64,000 nt of DNA from Penium margaritaceum (taxonomy: Eukaryota; Streptophyta; Zygnematophyceae; Desmidiales; Peniaceae): assembly GCA_023375785.1 (NCBI GenBank), contig SZWC01000029.1, positions 508,353 through 572,352 on the forward strand. The letters are read 5' to 3'. Shown here piece after piece: positions 11,601-22,800 of this stretch (its first letter is position 1; every line of letters starts with the position of its first letter). Below the pieces are notes generated by a model. It was given only the letters and a program-made list of their open reading frames with translations. It was not told the DNA's origin and did not search any database. The position numbers and the translations under genes were made by a program.

Positions 11601-13671
11601 GCGTGTAAGTGCGTGTAAGTGCGTGTGAGTACGTATAAGTGGGTATAAGTACTTGTAAGTGCGTATAAGTACGTGTAAGTGCGTGTAAGTGCGTGTAACT
11701 ATGTGTAACTATGTGTAACTGCGTGTAAGTGTGTGTAAGTGCGTATTAGTATGTGTAAGTGCGTATAAGTGCGTATAAGTATGTGTAAGTTTGTGTAAGT
11801 ATGTATAAGTACGTGTAAGTGTAATTAACTGTGTGTAAGTACGTTTAAGTGCGTGTAAGTACGTGTAAGAGTATGTAAGTGTGTGTAAGTGTGTGCAAGT
11901 ACGTGTAAGTGTGTGTAAGTACGCGTAAGTGCATGTACGTGCATGTAAGTGCGCGTAAGTACGTGTAAAAGCGTATAAGTGCGTGTAAGTGCATGTAAGT
12001 GCGTGTAAGTGCATGTAAGTATGTATAAGTACGATTAAGTGCATGTAAGTGTGTGTAAGTGTGTCTCATTGCGTGTAAGTACGTGTAAGTGCGTATAAGT
12101 GTATGTAAGTGTGTGTAAGTGCGTGTAAGTGCATGTAAGTGCGTAAAAGTGCGTTAAATGCATGTAAGTGTGTGTAAGTGTGCGTAAGTGCATGTAAGTA
12201 CGTTGAGTGTGTGTAAGTACGTGTAAGTGCGTGTAAGTGCGTATAAGTGTGCGAAAGTACGTGTAAGTGAGTATAAGTGCGTGTGAGTACGTAAGTGCAT
12301 ATAAGTGCGTCTAAGTGCGTGTAATTGCGTGTAAGTGTGTATAACAGCGTGTAATTGCGTGTAAGTGCATGCAAGTGTGTGTAAGTGTGTGTAAGTGCGT
12401 TAAGTTCGTGTAAGTACGTGTAAGTGTGTGTAAGTGCGTGTCAGTGCGTGTAAGTATGTGTAACTGTGTAAAAGTGCATGTACGTATGTGTAAGCACGTG
12501 TAAGTACGTGTAAGTGCGTGTGAGTGTGTGTAAGTGCGTGTAAGTGCATATAAGTGCCTGTAAGTGCGTGTAAGTGCGTGTAAGTGCATGTAAATGCGTG
12601 TAACTGCGTGTAAGTGAATGTAACTACATATAAGTGTGTGTAAGTGCGTGTAAGTACATGTAAGTGCGTGTAAGTGTGTGTAAGTGCTTATAAGTGCGTG
12701 TACGTTTGTGTAAGTTTGTGTAATTGTGTGTAATTGCGTGTAAGTGTTTGTAAGTGCATGTGAGTACCTATAAGTGCGTGTAAGTACGTGCAAGTTTGTG
12801 TAAGTGCATGTAAGTGCGTGTAAGTACAAAAACCTGGGTGTAAGTGCGTATAGGTGTGTGTAAGTGCGTGTAAGTGCATCTAAGTGCGTGTAATTGTATG
12901 CAAGTGCGTGTGAGTGCGTGTAAGTGCGTGTAAGTACGTGTAAGTGCATGTAAGTGTGTGTAAGTATGTGTAAGTGTGTGTAAGTGTGTGTACGTGCGTG
13001 TGAGTAAGTGTAACTGCATTTTAGTGCGTGTAAGTGTGTGTTAGTGCATGTAAGTGCGTGTGTGTGCATTTATGTATGTGTAAGTGTGTGTAAGTACATG
13101 TAAGTGTGTGTAGGTGTGTGTAAGTGCATGTAAGTGCGTGTAAGTGCGTGTAAGTACGTGTAAGTGCGTGTAACTGCGTGTAAGTGCGTCCGATGCGTGT
13201 AAGTGCGTGTAAGTGCAGGTAAGTGCATGTAAGTGCGTGTAAGAGCGTGTAAGTGTACGTTGTGCATTTAAGTGCATGCAAGTGCATGCAAGTGCGTACA
13301 AGTACGTGCAAGTGCGTGCACGTGCGTGTAAGTGCGTGTAAGTACTTGTGTAAGTGCGTGTATGTGGATGTATGTGCGTGTATGTGTGTGTAAGGGCATG
13401 TAAGTGCATGCGAGTACGTGCAAGTGCGTGCAAGTGCATGCAAGTGCGTGCAAGTGTGTACAAGTGCATGCGTGTGCACGTGTATGTGCGTGTGTAAGTG
13501 CGTGCATGTACGTGTATGTATGTGTATGTGTGTGTACGTACGTGTAAGCATGTGTAAGTGCATGTAAATGCGTGTAAGTACATGTAAGTACTTGTAAGTA
13601 GTGTGTGCAAGTGCGTGGAAGTGCGTGTACGTGCGTGTAAGTGCATATACATGTGTATAAGTGCGTGTAAA
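5641..13671 (+). repeat. 10-bp satellite, forward orientation (copy A)
   Basis: About 800 tandem units with consensus AGTGCGTGTA. Common variants are AGTACGTGTA, AGTGTGTGTA, AGTGCATGTA and AGTGCGTATA. Each unit boundary makes GTGTAAGTG. Phase-breaking landmarks include GTACGTGATGTAAG (near 6128) and GCAATTAAC (6381). The plus strand has TAA in every unit and is closed in all frames. The minus strand is open in all three frames and reads the same ten-residue His/Leu/Thr/Tyr repeat in each, because 10 bp advances the frame by one. No gene is called. Confidence 0.97.
13262..13510 (+). repeat. TGCA-variant patch of the 10-bp satellite
   Basis: Within the 10-bp array, units here end in TGCA instead of TGTA (for example GTGCATGCAAGTGCGTGCAAG) and the 10-bp phase is interrupted several times, with runs such as GTGCACGTGTATGTGCGTG. 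The patch looks like a locally amplified subfamily and carries no gene. Confidence 0.7.
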
Positions 13672-14760
13672 TAGAGCATCAATGTGGCACTAGAGCGTCA
13701 CACTTTGGCACTAGAGCGTCACACTTTGGCACTAGAATTTCAAACTCTAGCACTAGAGTGTCTGACTTTGGTACTACAACGTCACACATTGGGACTAGAG
13801 CGTCACACTTTTGCACTAGAGCATCACAGTTTGGCACTAGAGTTTCAAACGTTGGCACTAGAGCGTCACACTTTGGCACTAGAGCGTCACACGTTGGCAC
13901 TAGAGCGTCGCACGTTGGTACTAGAGCGTCACACTTTGGCATTAGAGCGTCACAATTTGGAACTAGAGCGTCACACTCTGGCACTAGCGCTTCACACTTT
14001 GGCACTAGAGCGTCACTCTATGGCACTAGACCTTCACATTTTGGCACTGGAGTGTCACACTTGGGTACTAGAGCTTCACACTTTCGCACTAGAGCGTCAC
14101 ACTTTGGCACAGGAGAGTCACGCTTTTGGCCTAGAGTGTAACACTTGGGCACTAGATTTTGAACTTTGGCACTAGAGCGTCACGCATTGGCACTAGAGCG
14201 TCATACATTGGTACTACAGCGTCACACTTTGTCACTAGAGCGTCACACTTTGGAACTAGAGCTCCAAACATTGGCACTAGAGAGTCACACTTCGGCACTA
14301 GAGCTTCACACTTCGGCACTCAAACGTCACACTTTTGCATTAGACCATCACACTTTGGCACTAGAGCATGACACTTTGGCACTAGAGCTTCACACCTTGG
14401 CACTAGAGTGTCACACTTTGGCACTAGAGTTCCACACTTTGGCAGAGAGTGTCACACTTTGACACTAGAGCGTCACACTTTGGCACTAGAGCGTCACAAT
14501 TCGGCACTCAAACTTTACACTTTGGCACTAGAGCGTCACTCCTTTGAAGTAGAGCGTCATACTTTGGCACTAGAGTGTCACACTTTGGCACTAGAGCGTC
14601 ACACTTTGGCACTAGAGTTTCAAACTTTCGCACTATAGCGTCAGTGTGCCATTGGAGCGTCACACTTTGGCAATAGAGTGTCGCACTTTGGAACCTGAGC
14701 GTCATACTTTGGCACTAGAGCGTCACACTTAGGTACTAGAGCGCCACACTTTGGCACTAG

Positions 14761-14886
14761 AGCATCACAAGTTGGCACTAGAGATTCACACTTTGGCGCT
14801 AGAGCGTCACACTTTGGCACTAGAGCATCACAAGTTGGTACTAGAGATTCACACTTTGGCACTAGAGCGTCACACTTTGGCACTAG
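14761..14886. repeat. 63-bp higher-order repeat in 21-bp array
   Basis: AGCATCACAAGTTGG occurs at 14761 and 14824, followed in both by AGATTCACACTTTGG and then AGCGTCACACTTTGG. The offset is 63 bp, exactly three 21-bp monomers, so this is a trimer repeated twice. Confidence 0.85.
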
Positions 14887-15207
14887 AGTGTCACACTTTG
14901 GCACTAGAGAGTCACATTTTAGCACAAGCGCTTCAAACTCTGGCACTAGAGCGTCAGACTTTGGCACTACAACGTCACACTTTGGCACTAGACCGTCACA
15001 CTTTGGCACTAGAGCTCAAAGCATTGGCATTGGAGCATCACAATTTGGCACTATAGTGTCACACTTTGGCACTAGAGCGTCACACTTTGGCACTAGAGCC
15101 TCACACTTTGGTACTAGAGTGTCACACTTTGGTACTAGAGTGTCACACTTTGGCACTAGAGCGTCACACTTTGGTACTAGAGCGTCACACTTTGGCACTA
15201 GAGCGTC

Positions 15208-15620
15208 ACACTTTGGCACTAGCGCTTCACACTCTGGCACTAGAGCCTCACACTGTGGCACTAGACATTCACACTTTGGCACTAGAGCGTCACACTTGGG
15301 TACTAGAGCATCACACTTTGGCACTAGAGCGTCACACTTTGGCACTAGCGCGTCACACTCTGGCACTAGAGCCTCACACTGTGGCACTAGACATTCACAC
15401 TTTGGCACTAGAGCGTCATACTTTGGCACTAGAGCGTCACACTTAGGTACTAGAGCGTCACACTTTGGCACTAGAGCGTCACACTTTGGCACTAGCGCTT
15501 CACACTCTGGCACTAGAGCCTCACACTGTGGCACTAGACATTCACACTTTGGCACTAGAGCGTCACACTTGGGTACTAGAGCATCACACTTTGGCACTAG
15601 AGCGTCATACTTTTGCACTA
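15208..15620. repeat. 126/147-bp higher-order repeat in 21-bp array
   Basis: The variant CACACTGTGG occurs at 15249, 15375 and 15522, each time preceded by a CACTCTGG unit and followed by a CTAGACATTCACAC unit. Offsets are 126 and 147 bp, six and seven 21-bp monomers. Three copies of one multimer, the middle one with a neighbouring-unit change, indicate local amplification by unequal exchange. Confidence 0.88.
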
Positions 15621-17539
15621 GAGCGTCACACTTTGGCACTAGAGCGTCACACGATGGCACTAGAGCTTCACACTTTGGCACTTGAGCATAACACTTTGGC
15701 ACAAGAGCATCACATTCTGGCACTTGAGCATCACACTTTGGCACTAGAGCCTCGTACCTTGGCACTAGAGCGTCACACTTTGGCACTAGAGTTCCACACT
15801 TTGGCACTAGAGCGTCACACTTTGACACTAGAGCGTCACAAATTGGCACTAGAGCGTCACACTTTGGCAATGGAGCTTCACACTTTGGCACTAGAGCGTC
15901 ACTCCTTGGACCAAGAGCATCACACTTTGGCGCTCCAGTGTCACAGTTTGGCACTCGAGCATCACACTTTGGCACTAGAGTCTCGAATTTTGGGACTAGA
16001 GGGTTACATTTTAGCACTAGAGTGTCACACTTTGGCAATAGAGTGTCGCACTTTGGAACTAGAGCGTCACACTTTGGCACTTGAGCGTCACACTTTGGTA
16101 CTAGAGCGCCACACTTTGGCACTAGAGCATCACACTTCGGCACTAGGGATTCACAAGTTGGCACTAGAGCATCACACGTTGGCACTAGAGTGTGACACTT
16201 TGGCACTAGAGTGCACACTTTGGCACTAGAGCTTCAACCTTTGGCACTAGAGCGTCAGACTTTGGCACAACTAAGACGCAACTAGTGCGCAAGTAGGGCA
16301 CAAGCAGGACGCAACTAGGTCGCAATTAGGGCACAACTAGGGCGTAGCTAGTACCCAGCTGAGGCACAACTAGGGCGCAAAAAGGGTGCCAATAGGGCGC
16401 AAGTAAGGTGCAATAAGGGCGCAAATAGGGTACAACTAGAGCACAACTAGGACGCAACTAAGGCGTAACTAGGTCATGACTAGGGCGGGACTAGGGCGCA
16501 ACAAGGGCGCAACTATGGCGCAACTAGGGCTCAACTAGGGCGCTACTAGGGTGCAACTAGGGCGCAACTAGGGCGCAACTAAGGCACAACTAGGGCGCAA
16601 CTAGGACGCAACTAGGGCGCAACTAGGGCGCAACTAGGGAGCAAGAAGGGTGCAACTAGCGCGCAAATAGGGCACAAGTAGGATGCAAGTAGGGTGCACC
16701 TACGGCACAAGTGGGGAAAAACTAGGGCATAACAAGGGCATGACTAGGGCACAAATTGAGCACAACGAGGGCACAACGAGGGCGCAACAAGGACGCAATT
16801 AGGGCGTAACTAGGGCGTAACTAGAGTGCAACTAGGGCGCGACTAGGGTACAACTAGGGCACGACTATGGCGCGACTAGAGCGCGACTAGGACGCGACTA
16901 GGGCGCGACTTGGGCGCAACTAGGGCGCAACTAGGCCGCAACTACGGCGCAGCTAGGGCGCAACTAGGGCGCAATACTGGCGCAACTGGGGGCAACTAGG
17001 GCAAAACTAGGGCGCAATTTGGGCGCAATTAGGGCGCAACTAGGGCACAACTAGGGCGCAACTAGGGTGCGCATAGGGCGCAATTAGGGCGCAACTAGGG
17101 CGAAACTAACGCGCAACTAGAGTGAATATATGGCACGAGTAGAATGCAACTAGGCCGCAACTAGGGTACAACTAGGCCGTAGCTAGTGCGCAACCGAGGC
17201 GCAACTAGGGCGCAAGTAGGGTGCAAGTAGGGCCCAAGTAGGGTGCAACTTGTGCGCAACTAGGTCGTGCACTCAGGGCGCAACTAGGTCGCAACTAGGG
17301 TGCGAGTATGGCGCAACTAGGGTGCAACTAGGGTGCAAGTAGGGCGCAAGTAAGACACAAATAGGGCGCAACTAGGGCACAACCAGGGCCTAGCTAGTGC
17401 CCAACTGAGGCGCACTAGGGCGCAAGTAGGGCGCCAGTAGGGTGTCAGTTTGGTGCAATAAGGGCGCAAAAAGGGCGCAGCTATGTGCAACTAGGGCGCA
17501 ACTAGGGCGCACCTAGTGCTCAAGTAGGGTGCAACTAGG

Positions 17540-17995
17540 GCGCAACTAGGGCGCAAGTAGGGTGCAAGTAGGGCGCAAGCAGGGCTTAACTAGGGCGCAA
17601 CTAGGATGGAACTAGGATGCAACTAGGGCGCAACTAGGGTGCAACTAGTGTGCAAGTTGGGCGCAACTAGAGCGCAACTAGGGTGCAACTAGGGCGCAAC
17701 TAGGGTGCAACTAGGGCGCAACTAGGGTGCAACTAGGGCGCAACTAGGGTGCAACTANNNNNNNNNNNNNNNNNNNNNNNNNNNNGAGGCGCAACTAGGG
17801 CGCAAGTAGGGTGCAAGTAGGGCGCAAGCAGGGCTTAACTAGGGCGCAACTAGGATGGAACTAGGATGCAACTAGGGCGCAACTAGGGTGCAACTAGTGT
17901 GCAAGTTGGGCGCAACTAGAGCGCAACTAGGGTGCAACTAGGGCGCAACTAGGGTGCAACTAGGGCGCAACTAGGGTGCAACTAGGGCGCAACTA
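17540..17995. repeat. ~207-bp direct duplication flanking an N gap
   Basis: Sequence 17540-17746 recurs at 17789-17995 (offset 249) with no difference that I can see, including private variants such as AGGGCTTAAC, GGATGGAAC and GTGTGCAAGTTGGGC. The two copies sit directly on either side of the N run, as expected where two contig ends with the same sequence were joined without being merged. A true tandem duplication cannot be excluded. Confidence 0.85.
17758..17785. other. Assembly gap (28 N)
   Basis: Run of 28 undetermined bases inside the 11-bp array. The true length of the missing sequence, if any, is unknown. Confidence 0.99.
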
Positions 17996-20900
17996 GAGCG
18001 CAAGCAGGGCACAACTAGGGCGCAACTAGGGCGCAACTAGGGTGCAGCTAGTGCGCAAGTTGGATGAAACTAAGGCGCTACTAAGGCGAAAGTAGCGTAC
18101 AAGTAGGACACAAGTAGGACGCAACTAGTGCGCAACTAGGGCACAACTAGGGCGTACCTGGTGTCCAACCAAGGCACAACTAGGGTGCAAGTGGGGTGCC
18201 GGTCCGGCGCAGGTAGGGTGCAATAAGGGCGCAAATAGGGTGCAACTAGGGTGCAACTAGGGCGCAACTAGGGCGTAAGTAGGGCACAATTAGGGTACAA
18301 CTAGGGCGCAACTAGGGCGCAACTAGGGTACAACTAAGGTGCAACTATGGTGCAACTAGGGCGCAACTAATGTGTAACTAGGGTGTAAGTCGGGCACAAG
18401 TAGGACGCAACTAGGGCGCAACTAGGGTACAACTAGGGCGTAGCTAGTGCCCAACTGAGGCGCAAGTATGGCACAAGTATGGCGCAAGTAGGGCGCAAGT
18501 ATGGTGAAACTAGTGTGCAACTAGGGCGAAACTAGGGTGCAACTAGGGCGTAACTAGGGCGCAACTAAGGTGCAACTAGGGCGCCACTAGGGTGCATCTA
18601 GGGTGCAACTAGGGCGCAACTACGGCGCAACTATGGCGCAACTAGGGCGCAACTAGGGCACAACTAGGGCGCAACTACGGCGCAACTAGGGTGCAACTAG
18701 GGTGCTCCGGCTTTGGTTCATTGACCCGGCTTTGGTTTCTTTGACCCAGTTTTGGTTTATGTGATCCGGCTTTGGTTTCGGTGACCCGGCTTTGGTTTTT
18801 GTGACACGGCTTTGGTTTCTGTGACTCGGCTTTGGTTTCTATGACCCGTCTTTGGTTTCTGTGACCCGCCTTTGGTTTCTGTAACCCGGCTTCGGTTTCT
18901 GTGACCCGGCTTTGGTTTCTGTGTCCCGACTTTAGTTTGGACCCAGCTTTGGTTTCTATGACCCGGCTTTGGTTTCTGCGAACCGGCTTTCGCTTATCTG
19001 ACCTGGCTTTGGATCCTGTGACCCGGCTTTGGTTTGTGTGGCCCGGCTTTGCTTTCTGTGACCCGGCTTTGTTTTCCGTGACTCGGCTTTTGTTTCTGTG
19101 ACCCGGCTTTGGTTTCTGTGACCCGGCTTCGGTTGCTGTGACTCGGCTTTGGTTTCCGTGACCCGGCTTTGGTTTAAATGACCCAGCTTTGGTTTCTGTG
19201 ACCCGGCATTGGTTTTTGTGACCCAGCTTTGGTTTCCGTGACCTGGCTTTGGTTTTTGTGACCCGGCTTTCGTTTCTCAGACATGGCTTTGGTTTCCGTG
19301 ACCCGGCTTTGGTTTGTGTGACCCGGCTTTGCTTTCTGTGAACCGGCTTTGTTTTCAGTGACTCGGCTTTTGTTTCTGTGACCCAGCTTTGGTTTCTGTG
19401 ACCCGACTTTGGTTTCTGCGACCCAGCTTTGGTTTATGTGACCCGGCTTTGGTTTGTGTGACCCGCCTTTGCTTTCTGTGACTCGTGTTTGTTTTTCGTG
19501 ACTCGGCTTTTGTTTCTGTGACCCGGTTTTGGTTTCTCTGACCCAGCTTTGGTGTCTGTGACTTGGCTTTGGTTTCTGTGACCCGGCTTTGGTTTCGGTG
19601 ACCCGACTTTGGTTTCTGTGACCTGGCCTTGGTTTCTGTGACCCGGTTCTGGTTTCTGTGACCCGGCTTTTGTTTCTCTTACCTGGGCTTTGATTATGTG
19701 ACACAGCTTTGGTTAGTGTGACCCGGCTTTGCTTTCTGTGAAGCGACGTTGTTTTCCGTGACTCGGCTTTTGTTTATGTGACCCAGCTTTGGTTTCTGTT
19801 GCCGGCTTTGGTTTCTGTGACCCGGCGTTGGTTTCTATGACACGGCTCTGGTTTCTGTGTTCCGGCTTTTCTTTGTGACCCGGCTTTTCTTTCTGTGACC
19901 CAGGTTTTGGTTTATGTGACCCGGCTTTGGTTTCGGTGACCCGGCTTTGGTTTTTGTGACCCGGCTTTGGTTTCTGTGACCCGGCTTTGGTTTCTGTGAC
20001 CCGCCTTTGGTTTCTGTGACCCGGCATTGGTTTCTGTGACCTGGCTTTAGTTTTCGTGACCCGGCTCTAGTTTCTGTGATACAGCTTTAGTTACTATGAC
20101 CCGGCTTTGCTTACTGTGACACGGCTTTGGTTTCGGTGACCCGGCTTTCGTTTCTGTGACACGGCTTTGGTTTCTGTGACCCGGCTTTGGTTTATATGAC
20201 CCGGCTTTGGTTTCTGTGACCCCGCTTTGGTTTCTGTGACCCGGCTTTGGTATATGTGAACCGGCTTTGGTTGCTTTGACCCGACTTTGGTTTCTGTGAC
20301 CCGGCTTTGGTTTCTGTGACCGAGTTTGGTTTCTGTGACATGGCTTTCGTATCTCTGACCTGGCTTTGGCTTATGTGACCCGGCTTTGGTTTGTGTGACC
20401 CGGCTTTGCTTTCTGTGAACCGGCTTGGTTTTCCGTGACTCGGCTTTTGTTTATGTGACCCAGCTTTGGTTTCTGTGACCGGCTCTGGTTTATGTGACCC
20501 GGCTTTGGTTTCTGTGACCCGGCTTTGGTTTATGTGACCTGGCTTTTCTTTTTGTGACCCGGCTCTGGTTTCTGTGACCCACCTTTGGTTTCTGCAACCC
20601 GGCTTTGCTTTCGGTGACCCGGCTTTGGTTTCTGTGACCCGGCTTTGGTTTATGTGACCCGGCTTTGGTTTTTGTGACCCGGTTTTTTTTTCTGTGACCG
20701 AGCTTTAGTTTCTGTGACACAGCTGTGGTTTCTGTGACCCGGCTTTGGTTACTGTGACCCGGCTTTGGTTTATGTGACCTGGCTTTGGTTTCTGTTACCC
20801 GGCTTTGGTTTCTCTGACCCGGCTTTGGTTTCTTTGACCCGGCTTTTGTTTATGTGACCCGGCTTTGGTTTCAATGACCCGGCTTTGGTTTTTTTACCCG

Positions 20901-21662
20901 GCTTTGGTTTTAATGACCTGGCTTTGGTTTCTGGGACCCGGCTTTGGTTTCTGTGACCCAGCTTTGGGTTTTGTGACTCGGCTTTGGTTCTGTGACCTGG
21001 CTCTAGTTGCTGTGACCCGACTTATGTTTCTGTGATAGGGCTTTGGATTATGTGAGCCGGCTTTGGTTACTGTGACCCGGCTTTGGTTCTTATGACCAGG
21101 CTTTGGTTTATGTGCTCTGGCGTTGGTTTGTTGACCTGGCTTTGGTTTATGTGACTTGGTTTTGGTTTCTGTGATCCGGCTTTGATTTGTGTGACCCGGC
21201 TTTGGTTTCTCTGACATGGTTTTGCTTCTGTGACCCGGTTTTGGTTTCTATGGCCCGGCTTTGGTTTCTGTGACCCGGCTTTGGTTTCTGTGGGCCGGCT
21301 TTGGTTTATGTGACCAGGCTTTGGTTTCGGTGAACTGGCTTTCGTTTCTCTGACCTGGCTTTGGTTTGTGTGACCTGGCTTTGGTTTGTGTAACCCGGGT
21401 TTGCTTTCTGTGACCGGGCTTTGTTTTCCGTGACTCGGCATTTGTTTCTGTGACCCGGCTTTGGTTTATGTGACCCGGCTTTGGTTGCTGTGACCCAGCG
21501 TTCGTTTCCGTGACCCGGCTTTTGTTTCATTGACCCGACATTGGTTTCTGTGACCCGGCTTTGGTTTCAGTGACCCAGCTTTGGTTTCTGTGTCCCGGCT
21601 TTGGTTTCTGTGACCAGGCTTTCGTTTCTCAGGCATGGCTTTGGTTTCTGTGATCCGGGTTT

Positions 21663-22660
21663 GGTTTGTGTGACCCGGCTTTGCTTTCTGTGAACCGGCT
21701 TTGTTTTCCGTGACTCGGCGTTTATTTATGTGACCTAGCTTTGGGTTCTGTGACCCGCCTTTGGTTTCTGTGACCCGGCTTTGGTTTCTGTGACCCGCCT
21801 TTGGTTTCTGTGACCCGGCTTTGGTGTAGTGACCCAGCTTTGGTTTGTGTGACCCGGCTTTGCTTTCTGTGAACCGGCTTTGGTTTCCGTGACTCGGCGT
21901 TTATTTATGTGACCTCGCTTTGGGTTCTGTGACCCGCCTTTGGTTTCTGTGACCCGGCTTTGGTTTCTGTGACCCGGCTTTGGTTTATGTGACCCGGCTT
22001 TGGTTTCCATGGCCCGGCTTTGGTTTCTGTGACTCAGCTTTGGATTCTATGACTTGGCTTTGGTTTCTGTGACCCGTCTTTGGTTTCAGTGCCCCGACTT
22101 TCGTTTTTGTGACCCGGCTTTGGTTTCTGTGACCCGGCTTTGGTTTCTGTGACCCGGCTTTCGTTTCTCTGACCTGGGTTTGGTTTTTGTGACCCGGCTT
22201 GGGTTTGTGTGACCCGGCTTTGCTTTTTGTGAACCCGCTTTGTTTTTCGTGCCTCAGCTTTTGTTTGTGTGACCCAGCTTTGCTTTCTGTGGCCGGCTTT
22301 GGTTTCTGTGACCCGGCTTTGGTTTCTGTGACCCGGCTTTGGTTTCTGTGACCCGGCTTTTCTTTCAGTGACCCGGCTTTGGTTTCTGTGACCCAACTTT
22401 GGTTTCTGTGACCCGGCTTTGGTTCTGGTGACCCGGCTTTGGTTTCTGTGACCCGGCTTTGGCTTCTCTAACCCGGCTTTGGTTTCTGTGACCCGGCTTT
22501 GGTTTCTCTCACCCGGCTTTGGTTTCTGTGACCCGGCTTTGGTTTGTGTGACCCGGCTTTGCTTTCTGTGAACCGGCTTTGTTTTCCGTGACTCGGCGTT
22601 TATTTATGTGACCTAGCTTTGGGTTCTGTGACCCGCCTTTGGTTTCTGTGACCCGGCTTT
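21663..22660. repeat. Block repeated three times in 20-bp array
   Basis: A block of about six monomers beginning GGTTTGTGTGACCCGGC and containing GACTCGGCGTTTATTTATG and GACCTAGC/GACCTCGC occurs at 21663, 21842 and 22541. The first and third copies look identical over more than 100 bp. The second carries a few changes. Offsets of 179 and 699 bp are one base short of a multiple of 20, reflecting a 1-bp slip. Confidence 0.85.
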
Positions 22661-22800
22661 TGTTTCAGTGACCCGGCTTTGGTTTCTGTGACCCAACTTT
22701 GGTTTCTGTGACCCGGCTTTGGTTCTGGTGACCCGGCTTTGGTTTCTGTGACCCGGCTTTGGCTTCTCTAACCCGGCTTTGGTTTCTGTGACCCGGCTTT
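22341..22800. repeat. 300-bp direct duplication in 20-bp array
   Basis: Positions 22341-22500 recur at 22641-22800 with a single visible mismatch. The offset is 300 bp, fifteen monomers. Private variants GACCCAAC, GGTTCTGGTG and GGCTTCTCTAAC are shared in order. Confidence 0.9.

Larger units (their letters stand above)
13672..16267 (+). repeat. 21-bp satellite
   Basis: About 124 tandem units of 21 bp containing CTTTGGCACTAGAGCG followed by TCACA. Because 21 is a multiple of three and most frames of the unit lack a stop, open frames run on both strands: a minus-strand frame of about 400 codons at 15016-16218 repeats the heptapeptide VPKCDAL, and plus-strand frames repeat ALERHTL or GTRASHF. 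Open overlapping frames on both strands are what a stop-free repeat unit gives, so these are not called as genes. This family occurs only once in the window. Confidence 0.97.
16268..18705 (+). repeat. 11-bp satellite, forward orientation (copy A)
   Basis: About 220 units with consensus CTAGGGCGCAA; common variants have GGGTGCAA or GGGCACAA. A block with GTAGCTAGTGCCCAAC recurs near 16344, 17179, 17391 and 18440, so a higher-order arrangement of several hundred bp is present. The array ends at AGGGTGC|TCCGGCTTTGG where the 20-bp family begins again. No gene is seen. Confidence 0.96.

Noticed and set aside
5473-13682. Dozens of overlapping open frames of 60-400 codons rich in His, Leu, Thr and Tyr
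   Set aside because: They follow the 10-bp unit on the stop-free strand in all three frames, overlap each other, and end wherever a variant creates a stop. The same holds for 28.2-30.9 kb and 38.9-64.0 kb. No conserved domain or gene structure is present.
15016-16218. 400-codon minus-strand frame repeating VPKCDAL
   Set aside because: The 21-bp unit is stop-free in several frames on both strands, and open frames overlap on the two strands. This looks like a property of the unit and not a repeat protein.
16268-18705. Telomeric repeat
   Set aside because: CTAGGGCGCAA contains TAGGG, as telomere repeats do, but the 11-bp unit with GCGCAA matches no known telomere repeat and lies inside other satellites.
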